A stretch of 64,000 bases of DNA from Cheiracanthium punctorium (taxonomy: Eukaryota > Arthropoda > Arachnida > Araneae > Cheiracanthiidae), in assembly GCA_038373885.1 (NCBI GenBank), contig JAWZYV010012387.1, positions 186,001 through 250,000 of the forward strand, written 5' to 3'. Shown here piece after piece: positions 55,764 through 64,000 of the stretch. A program made the translations under genes and the position numbers. Position 1 is the first letter of the stretch. Every line of letters starts with the position of its first letter. The notes below the pieces were generated by a model. The model did no database searches. It had not been told where the DNA came from and was given only the letters and a program-made list of their open reading frames with translations.

Positions 55764-55951
55764 GTAGCAACTGTTGCACAACAATAAGATACTAGAAGGG
55801 TTCATAGGAATCGAAATTCGATTCCTAGGTGTAAATCCTTTGAATTAAGCGACGACGAATTTATCAACAATTTTCGGTTGAATAAATCATTAGCATTCCA
55901 ACTGATTCAAGAGTTTAAAAAATATTTAGAGCCGAGAACAATTAGAATATA
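55764..55951 (+). pseudogene. Harbinger transposase N-terminal fragment
   Basis: Frame: an in-frame TAA, then RRVHRNRNSIPRCKSF, ELSDDEFINNFRLNKSLAFQ, LIQEFKKYLEPRTIRI and a stop. The R-x-R, SDDEF, FRLNK and L-x-P residues match the region before the DDE core of Harbinger and HARBI1-type proteins. The downstream catalytic domain is absent. Confidence 0.6.
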
Positions 55952-55984
55952 ATAATGCTAATTTTTAATGGTATTTAAAATTTA

Positions 55985-56200
55985 TAAAATAACAGTCTGC
56001 TTATCTTTTGCCAAGCTTTCACATTTTTAATAAAACCTTCACTGCTGTTTAATTTTTGTGCTAGAGATTTCAAATCCTCATTTCGTTTGCTGCGCTCTAT
56101 AAAAACTGGAAAAGTTGTTTTCATTTAAGTAATGATTTTCTTCCATTGCTTGGACGATAATTTCAATCTGATTTGTTTTTACTCGAATATTACCGTTTTT
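55985..56200 (-). pseudogene. Myb/SANT-like protein fragment of Harbinger
   Basis: Minus strand: VKTNQIEIIVQAMEENHYLN ENNFSS, a frameshift, then ERSKRNEDLKSLAQKLNSSE and VKAWQK. The spacing of the first helix, the LAQKLNS helix and the WQK turn fits the Myb/SANT-like DNA-binding partner encoded by Harbinger elements, which brings the transposase to its DNA. Identification rests on these short motifs. Confidence 0.5.
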
Positions 56201-56209
56201 ATTTTATAA

Positions 56210-56375
56210 GGAGGAGGCATGGCTTCAGGAAAATGCGGATTTCAATGATCTTTGGCATAATGGTAGTATACCATGTGAATATACTGAGTGTAAAATAAAG
56301 TTTATAAAAGGCATTGAAAAACTGTCAGCACTTCATCAGAGGGTCGTTAAATCGGAAGGGTCGTAAAATTGTGAG
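56210..56375 (+). CDS. Candidate exon of unknown host gene
   Basis: An open frame of about 50 codons follows an acceptor-like TTTTTATTTTATAAG and reads EEAWLQENADFNDLWHNGSI, PCEYTECKIKFIKGIEKLSA, LHQRVVKSEGS, then a stop at about 56370. Composition is protein-like, with amphipathic helix periodicity, unlike the surrounding AT-rich DNA. I do not recognise the family. No clear donor lies at the end (a weak GTAAAA follows). It could also be the end of a transposon gene next to the Harbinger debris. Confidence 0.3.
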
Positions 56376-56379
56376 TTGA

Positions 56380-59089
56380 CTGTATATTTATTTATATATT
56401 TTTAAAATTTTATTTCTGCTATTCAAAGAATATATTTTTACAATTGATGATGCTTAAAAAATTAATACTCTTGCTGTTGCATCACGAACGGGTGAAAATT
56501 ATATTTTTAATGAAATTTCATTCTTTATATAATTTTATAACTACTAGTATTAGGTATATGGGAAAGTAATGTCCTTTTTTTTACATAAAATTCAAACAAA
56601 TAAATTTAAACAAGAAATGAATTACAAACAAACTGAGCCTAAGACTCATATTTGTTAAATTTTAAAGCGAGAATTTTATAGCTATTTTTTTTTCTTTCAA
56701 GAAAAATGGCCACCCTCCCCCTTTACCCTTTTCAACATATACCCTCCTCTGAGGATTATATTCAAAATGTTCTGAAATGGATTTTTAGGTGTTTGTGAGA
56801 GTTGTAATTTACAGGAAGAATTTAAAGGATATATTTTTTCTTCTTTGAGATTATGGAAGATATATTAAATGTCAAAAGAGCATTTCAGTCCCCTCTCACC
56901 TGTATATTGCGAATTTTGGATAATGCTCTTCAATCTAGCACTTGGGCACAATCTAGCACATGCTAAAAAACTCACATGCCAAAACTTGTATTATTAGATT
57001 GAATAGCTTTGGCTAGGCAAAATATTAACATACGAAAAATGGACAGAACTTTCCCTTAGACCTAATATTTAATTTTGTTGACAAAACAGAACTACTTTTT
57101 AGTTACCACTGCATTAAGTACTGTCACACATTATTTTTCCTCAATCTTATTTATTTTATTTATTATTTTTTTGATAATGTGATTTTTTTTCTTCTTTTTA
57201 ATACGTTCCTGAAAACACTCCCTTCGTTCTAAAATTTAAATTTGATTTTCACAATTAAAAATGTATTATACATTCAATACTTAATTTATAATAAATTTTG
57301 TTTGTCCAATGTGTTGTTACACAAATATGATGTACTGCAGACACAATCTAAACCATTTGCTTGCGTATGTTGACAAACCTGTCAACAAAACCATATAAGC
57401 TGAGATTTTTAACAATATCTTAATTAAATGCAAGTAAGAAAATATCTTCTTTTCGATCATGTCGCATCAATAATCACTGAGGTTTAAAACTTGATTTAAT
57501 GTTGAAAATACACACTCTGTCATATATGCTGCAGTGGTTGTGAAGCAGGTTTTAAGAACTCTTTAAAAAAAAATCTCTTAACTTTTGAAATTGATTTTAA
57601 CTTCAGATTTCCATTTTTTCAAATTTATCTTCTGTCGATTTTGCAAATTTGGGAGTAGGGTAAAATTTTAAAGAAGGGGGGGGGGGTTCCAAAGGGTTTT
57701 TGTGAGTGTGGGCAATTTTTTTTTGGGGGGAGGGCACTGCCTCCAGAATTGTAACTCATAATTGCAAACCCCCGGCTAAGTGCCTGTAACTGCGGGACGT
57801 ATAATAAACTAATTATTAATAGTAATTTACTAACTTACATATAACATGCTTACACGAATATAAAAGGGGCTGTAGCCCACCCTAGAAAATCAGGCCAGTT
57901 ATGCCAATGGGGTGGGAGGGATAAATTTTGTGGTTATAATTTAAATCAATAATAAAACAACAGCATTTAAGAATAATTGTAATCATATTAACCTCTTTAC
58001 TTCCACAAACAAAACAACTTGTCAAACTTCTGCTCATATTTTGAGCATGAAACAGAACAGAAAAGTTTCAAATGTTTGTAGCATTAAATTACTGCAAAAA
58101 CACAACTAATTTTGTTTTCTTCCTTTTGAATGCAAGCACAAAGTAATATAAATAAATGTTTAAAAACACATGTTAAAAAAGGTAGTACTTATAAGTTACT
58201 TGGTGATTACCAAGTGCTAAGTACATTTTTTACGTATGTTTTTGTAGTTTTTATTTATATTATCTTTTAACACCAGTTTTTTGAGTGTTTTTCATTAAGC
58301 ACTAAGTGGTTTAATTAATATTCCAAACCTTATAAATTCATTTTTACGTTAATCACTAGACCCCTTAAAAAGAAAAATCATAATCTCCATTAGTCTAACT
58401 AAAAATACATGAAATGTCAGGAGGATCTCACAATATTATTGTATCTATCTATCTCTCTCTATATATATAATTTCCAAATGGGAAACATTTTATTTCATCT
58501 ATAAAATCAGTGTAGCAAATTAAATAACTCTGTGTAAAACACAAATTATTTCATGTGTTTTATATACCTTATTGTTATTTAACTGAATTTGTCATGCTTT
58601 GCTTGGGTGATTACTTAACTACTTTAAATGTATACACAACATTGAAATAAATATTTTTAAACAACTTTTTCAAATTAGCAGAATATTGCAATTCCACATC
58701 TTTCTCAAGTACAGAATTTGATTACAAGAGTAATGTCAAACAATACAATTTAAGTAATGTCAAACTTTAGCCACTTTAAGCAAAAAAAAAAAAATATATA
58801 AAAATAAAAAATAAATAAAAAAAGAACTACATATAAGCCATAAAAATAAGTGATAAAATAAAAGACATAAATCTGCAGAATAAAGAATTAAGCATACTTT
58901 TTTCAATTTCGAAGTTAATAATTAATCTACTTCTATTGCATCTCTTTAGATAATTGCGACTGCAACATTAAAAAAAAAAAAAAGAAATATATAATATTGA
59001 AAGAATAAAATTTGAAATAAATTAAGAGTAAATAAAGACAACGATGTAAAATTATAGAAACAAGATCTCCTAAATAACATAATTCATTT
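56380..59089. other. AT-rich stretch, nothing recognised
   Basis: No coding, TIR or LTR recognised. Poly-G tract near 57680, TATC/TCTATA repeat near 58440-58470, and a copy of the TTAACACCAGT motif at 58265-58292. Confidence 0.5.
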
Positions 59090-59095
59090 TTAAAC

Positions 59096-59440
59096 ATTAC
59101 TTACTAAACGCAGGATCATTATACGTATCGTCCAAATATAAACAAATGAAACGGTGGTGAAAATAAGAGACTTATTCATTTTAATGAACGGATTAAACTG
59201 ATCAACTTGGTGGTGAATGTTTTTATTGGCTAATTTCTGCATACAAATCCGAAATATCCAATAAAATGCTGCATAGCTCTTGGCGATTGTCTTATTTTCG
59301 CCACCGAGATCAACTCCATAGAATGGGAACCATACTAAAAACATAACCCAGTTTCCGCCTGGTTGCTGTGGCAACGAAGGGGGGAACTCCAGTAAAGGGG
59401 GAAAAACGGTGGTGAAAATAGTCGCTGCCATAAACTGCAT
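59096..59440 (-). CDS. Candidate first exon of an unknown gene
   Basis: The minus strand is open from MQFMAATIFTTVFPPLLEFP to WTIRIMILRL, where a strong donor, TTTA followed by GTAAGTAATG, begins at about 59096. Possible membrane stretches: NWVMFLVWFPFYGV and SLIFTTVSFVYIWTIRIMIL. The region is less AT-rich than its surroundings and has a palindromic X-box-like GTTGCTGTGGCAAC at 59362-59375 and a CCAAT-type ATTGGCTAAT at about 59226. I do not recognise the protein. It may instead be a promoter with a non-coding first exon. Confidence 0.25.
59362..59375. promoter_or_regulatory. X-box-like (RFX) palindrome
   Basis: GTTGCTGTGGCAAC is a perfect inverted repeat of five-base arms (GTTGC/GCAAC), which fits the RFX-family binding site found at ciliary gene promoters. 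Function is inferred only from the motif. Confidence 0.35.
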
Positions 59441-59520
59441 GTAATCTGAGGAGGTTTATTTGGTTTTTTGGATTACGAACGCAACCCCACTGCGAAGAAT
59501 GTAAACAAACTGCAGAATAG

Positions 59521-59729
59521 GAGTTTGAGTTTGAGTTTGAAAGACACAGTTTTTCGAGATCTATAGCACTTTTTTTATAGCTGTCATCTCAGTTGCTCAT
59601 AAGTACACAATCATATTTATTTATATCAAAGTACAATTGACAATTTTACATCCACGCCCGAAACCAGGAGTCGAACCCGGGCCCAAAGGATGGTAGTAGG
59701 GCGCGCTAGCCACTACACCGCCTGGGCGG
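59521..59729 (-). mobile_element. tRNA-derived SINE, minus strand
   Basis: The 3' tail (at the left) is a GAGTTT repeat, 59521-59540. The tRNA-like head at the right has, on the minus strand, box A TGTAGTGGCTA (59707-59717) and box B GGTTCGACTCC (59667-59677), with a pairing T arm (CCGGG/CCTGG). Flanked by CTGCAGAATAG at 59510-59520 and 59730-59740. It differs from the other two SINEs in head and tail, so it is a separate family. Confidence 0.85.
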
Positions 59730-59740
59730 CTGCAGAATAG

Positions 59741-60270
59741 CAAGCAACAGGCGTTTCAGTTTAGACAACAATCCACGACTGTGCGCGAAAGAATGTACAT
59801 TATTTGCAACTAATTAAACTCTAATTGCAATATTAGATATTGTTTCTAGTTTAGGATTGTGATATTTTTTCATGATTTTTAAATATATGGATAATTTGTC
59901 TCCAATGTAATTTGAAGCTATGACTATGACTAAATAAGTTTATCCTTAGATTGACATGAATTTTAGTGATGCTTTCTATGGATAACACTTTCTGGTGTGG
60001 TTTTTGTTATTAAATGTGCATATAAAATGCATTAGAATAAATCAATTAAATACATGAAATAATTTGTTTAATTATTTTTTAAAAACATATTTTGATTAAA
60101 AAGTCCATTTATACATTGTTTACAGAACTACTTTTGTACCAGTGGTTGGTTTATTAAAAAAATAATAATAAATAAATAAAACAGGAAGGTTCTTATGTTG
60201 AAACTGGCATGTGATGTGTTAATGTATGATTACTTATTGTTGCTTATGCTAAAATATATATATATATATA
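59741..60270. other. AT-rich gap
   Basis: Nothing recognised; a TA repeat at 60255-60270 precedes the next hAT-like element. Confidence 0.5.
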
Positions 60271-61745
60271 CAGGGCTGGGGAGTAGCGCGCTACAAGTAG
60301 CGAAACTACAGTAGTCGCTACTTTTTTTAGTAGTTTGTAGTGTAGCGCGCTACAAAAAATTAGTAGTTTGTAGCGCGTTTTGGAAGCTACTTTTGCCGCG
60401 TCATCAATTCCGGTGATTGATCTCATGGTGCAAATTCTCTTTCTTATGACACCAAGCATGGAATTGATGCTTGAAAGAATACCCAATCCCACCCCCGCCC
60501 CTCCCAGGGTATCTATGTGTGGCCCGTGCCCCCCGGGATTCTATGGGGGCACACGCGCACGAGTGAGGGCTGGGGGGGTTTCCTGCCTGAAGCCTGACCT
60601 TGTACATCTTTTTTCTTTTTATCGTTCTCAGTATTATTTGTAGAGTCACCAATCTGCTATATAGAGGACAAAAAAAAAAGAAGGAAAGAGAATCCAAAGT
60701 TGATCATACTTAGATGGGGCCTCGGGGTACTGCGTTACTTGTAGGCAAAGGCGCACCCATGGAGGGGCTATGGGGGCTAAAGCTCCCCTAAAACTGGAGA
60801 GTTAGATCTGAAAACCTTTAAAAATTAAAAAATATCATTAATGAATTAAAATATTTTATTATTAAAAATTATCTTAACTATTTCTAAAATATTTTTTTAC
60901 CAAAGAAAAAAAAGAGACGTTGGTTTTTAAGTAAATACTTACAGTCAGTGCATGAAATACAGTTAAACTCTATTACAACGTCAGTGAAAAAGTCAGGTAT
61001 TTATTTATGACTCTATAACGAGTTACGCTGATAGTGGACTTGTGTTCTATGGACGTGTGATACAGAATATTTTGACGTTATAAGGGGATTATTACTATAA
61101 TCGAGGTCACTATAACCAAGTTCATCAATATTTGAAGTCTTAGCCCCTCCTAAACTAAAATCTTGGGTGCGCCACTGCTTCCGGGCCCCCTTTATTATAC
61201 CATACCAAGCATTTTAACATATTTTCAGAGTCTCATTATCACACGAACGCGCGGGCAATAGCCCGGAGCCCCTGATTAAAATAGAGGCCTCGCAAATCTC
61301 TCAATTTATTGTACATTAAATTTATATATGCTGCAATAATAATTTTTGTTAAGCTAAAGTTCCTTTATGATATCTATATCATAATTGAGTAACAATAAAA
61401 AGGCTTCGAGACTTATATTTTCCGTTCTTCTAACTCAATGATAATGGTTTCTAAGACTAGATTAATAAAATAGAAATTAAAGGCGTTTTTGAAAACTTAT
61501 GGCCATATGTACTTATCATAAAATATCCGTTAGTTAGCATTTATATATATATAAAGAAAAGAAAATTTTCTGGCAGGCCAGGCGGAACTTGGCGTACACA
61601 TACGCTAATAATATAAATGAATTTTAAAAAATATTAAAATCAATTTTAAATGCATAGTCTTGTTCTAAATGCGTATAAATACATGGGTAATTTTTAATTG
61701 AATTTTAGAATTATTTAAAAAAAAATTTTTTTATGCTGGGAAAAT
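60271..61745. mobile_element. hAT-like element Z, inverted relative of Y
   Basis: Starts CAGGGCTGGGGAGTAGCGCG and follows the complement of Y's right half through to about 61745, where similarity stops. It lacks the Tc1-like insertion of Y, showing an intact site near 61310. The left half of the family is missing or unrecognisable here. A smaller old hAT-like insertion (about 60742-61177, termini with GGCGCACCC) is shared with Y. Confidence 0.75.
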
Positions 61746-62015
61746 AGAAAACAATCAAAAATAAGTTAAATACCTGTCATAGTACAGAGGCCCAAAATAA
61801 CCTCTTGCCCCGGGGCCCCATCTAAGTATGACCAGGATCTCCAATTTTTGACCGGTATTGCGTTTTTGCAACAGAAAACATTTTCAAAAATTCCAACATT
61901 GAATTTTAAAAAATTACGTACATATACTTCAGCAAGATTATATAACCAAGAATATTTTTTATTTTAATATTTTATCCATTTATATTATTAACATTATGGA
62001 CATTAAGTCTGGGGT
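61746..62015. other. Gap with inverted repeat of earlier sequence
   Basis: 61805-61840 repeats 60700-60735 in inverted orientation (GGGGCCCCATCTAAGTATGA-like). This may mark ends of a further decayed element. No coding. Confidence 0.4.
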
Positions 62016-62282
62016 GAGGGCCGTATTTAGGGGAGGGCAACCGGAGCTGCAGCTCCAGGTCCTCCACAAGAGAGGAGGCCCCCACAATAGACATCTTTAC
62101 ATAAAATTTCATAACGAATATCGAACTCTAAAATCCAATCCTGGACTTCTAGGCTATGAGTTAACGGCGAACCCACTTCGCCACACTTGTCTTCGAAAAA
62201 ATTCTTAACTTGTCTGAGAAATAATTAGGGGCCACCACTCCTTTTTTGCCCCAGGGCGTCCACACCTCTAAATCCGGCACTG
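62016..62282. mobile_element. 267-bp hAT MITE
   Basis: The right terminus, on the complement, is CAGTGCCGGATTTAGAGGTG; the left GAGGGCCGTATTTAGGGGAG is its mutated partner. Flanks TCTGGGGT (62008-62015) and TCTGGGAT (62283-62290) agree in 7 of 8 bases. An ORF over it is chance. Confidence 0.7.
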
Positions 62283-62290
62283 TCTGGGAT

Positions 62291-64000
62291 GTTTATCTCT
62301 ATAAGGCGCTCAAGTTTAGCGTGCTAGAAAATTTTCCTGGACCGACAAAAAATTTGTAATTTTCTTTCTTCTTTAAAACATAAAACACAAGACACTGGTA
62401 CTCGATGTTAAAAATGGCATTTCAATTTACTGTAAATCGTGTTCGCCATTTGAAAAATTTCTCCCAGTTGATCTAGTGATGGACAACAATACAACAATAA
62501 CTGTTACAGAGGAAATTGTTTCATCTTGATTATTATTATTATTATTATTTCAGTATATATGAATTTTTATTCTATATTATTGGGATATTTGGGGACGCGG
62601 GCTATCCCCCCCCCCCTTGTTAGTGTGGTAATCTGGGAATGCCAGAGAGAAATCATAATCAGAACAGCTTGCATTTGCATTGATGTCTCTAGTGTGACTG
62701 AGTGTGTAAAAGAAAAAGTAGCTGCATTTAACTTCATATTAAGCCAAGGCCAGTTGGCGGATCCAGAGGGGGCATGTGCACTTCCCAGATGAATCAAGTT
62801 TAGACCATAAAAATTGATTTATTTTGAAAAATAATGTATGTAAGGTTTGAGTTTTTGAAATATCTATTTCTGTGCATAAAAGTAAGCATTTTTTGCTTTT
62901 GAAAAGGAATTTTGCATATCTTTAAATAGCATGCTTTTGTGACATCATTAACTTTCTTTTTTCTTCTTTTTTTGCACCCCTAAATACAGTGTAGTGTCCA
63001 CTTGCCCACTGTTGAGTGTCCAGCATTCCGTGAACTCGATATCCTTCCAAAGCTGGAAAGCTCGATAAGCTTCCAAAGCTCGCAATTAGCGAGCGCCCCT
63101 CACCCTATCCCCTCTCACAGAATTCAAAGGAATTGTGTGAGAGGGGATTCTTGAATTCTGTGGGAAGGACTTGCAGGGGGCAATACAGCTTCGTTTTACA
63201 ACTTCCTGGTTTACACCAGCCCAGAAAATTACTGAGAAAGCAATGAAAAGGAAGAAAAACTCCAATTATACCCCTTGAACCTGACCCTATAATGAATTGT
63301 CTACTTTGTTGGTTTATCGTGGGTGGTCTAAATTCGTTCTCAAACGTAAACTGCTCACCCATTTATAGTTGTCTTTTTTGGGGGGAGTTACATTGCGTTC
63401 AAATTTTCATTTTAACTAGGTTAATGTGACTTGTAAATATATAATTTTGTGAATAGTGTTTAAGTTTCTATATTCTATGTATGTTTAATTAAATGTTTAA
63501 ATTTTATTTAATGAATACAATTACCAAAATGGGCCTAAATCAAAAAACCGAAGGTATGTTTAACTTATGTGTATATTTTTTTCTCTTTCTTAAATGTAAT
63601 ATAAAACCAAAAATAATTGAACAGTATGCAAGATATTACAAAAATTAGTTTTATGCGTGATTCCCCCCCCCCCCAGTCCACGAATCTCGATGAAAGTGAA
63701 AGTTTATTTTTGTAATAGTTATAGTATTTTACGATCTCAAAGAAAACAGCAACAATAAGAATACGAGTTTTGTTTTGAAATATAAGTAACCGGATTATCT
63801 AAATATAAATTTAATGATTTTTTGAAAATCGCCTTTTCCCAAAGGGAGACAGTGGGCAAAACGGGTATTTCACAAATTTTTAATATTGATTTCATATCTC
63901 AAACTAAAAAAACAGACATTCACAGGATTTTTGTTTGAAAATATAAAAAAAACAGGAAAAGCGGGGAATCTTGCGTATCTTACAAAAAAAACAAACAGAT
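62291..64000. other. Non-coding end of window
   Basis: ATT repeat near 62530-62550, a C-run near 62607-62617, a hairpin at 63106-63147 (arms ATCCCCTCTCACA-type around AATTC) and a C-run at 63663-63674. No gene or complete transposon recognised. Confidence 0.5.

Larger units (their letters stand above)
55441..56200. mobile_element. PIF/Harbinger remnant
   Basis: The start of a Harbinger transposase on the plus strand and part of a Myb/SANT-like ORF on the minus strand lie tail to tail, the usual two-gene plan of this superfamily. A GC-rich promoter-like region with TGACGTCAC (55551-55559) precedes the transposase. No TIRs or TSD identified; the catalytic domain is gone. Confidence 0.55.

Noticed and set aside
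59641..59735. tRNA gene
   Set aside because: The head has A and B boxes and a T arm, but an 11-bp duplication and a hexamer tail show it is part of a SINE.
1..64000. CRISPR array, bacterial defence or biosynthetic operon
   Set aside because: No regularly spaced direct repeats, operons or ribosome-binding sites; exons, SINEs and retrotransposons show animal nuclear DNA.

Overview
This window reads as nuclear DNA of an animal, most likely an arthropod and possibly a spider or other arachnid. It is AT-rich, has spliced exons and no bacterial gene order, and carries dense nested transposons (Penelope-like, Tc1/mariner, hAT, Harbinger, Mutator-like, Ty3/gypsy, tRNA-derived SINEs). The species call is an inference from this mix.

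The only confident host gene is the 3' part of FUNDC1, the mitophagy receptor of the outer mitochondrial membrane, on the plus strand. Its penultimate exon (1185-1304) and last exon (44904-44984) flank an intron of about 43.6 kb, which holds most of what is seen here. Downstream of the FUNDC1 poly(A) signal (45081) come another gypsy copy, a self-nested hAT family, a Tc1 element, Harbinger debris and SINEs. Two weak candidate exons (56210-56375 plus, 59096-59440 minus) may belong to other host genes.

Intron layout: SINE (231-457, just before the exon); hAT transposase tail invaded by a Tc1-like element that is itself split by a 500-bp TIR element (1613-3829); two head-to-head Penelope dimers (4532-7899 and 8872-11603); a 3.2-kb hAT-like element holding a TA-flanked element (11781-15001); a ZMYM1-like hAT transposase pseudogene with two layers of insertion (15830-18774); a minus-strand gypsy (19457-27088) split by a 4.4-kb element carrying a THAP remnant and three small hAT elements (21448-25863); a plus-strand LTR (27353-28263); Penelope RT and LINE fragments and a foldback element (30466-32119); a diverged tandem array hit by two hAT elements (33365-35110); and a long-TIR element (35828-44695) enclosing a plus-strand gypsy, which in turn encloses a Mutator-like element with a spliced SWIM-motif gene remnant and a hammerhead-like palindrome (40210-43303).

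Many insertions could be bounded by matching target-site duplications, so their order can be read directly. Nearly every transposon ORF is broken; nothing here looks clearly active. The most interesting points are the Penelope dimers that share one target-site duplication per pair, the hammerhead-like hairpins, the SWIM-motif gene inside long TIRs, and the THAP-bearing element.
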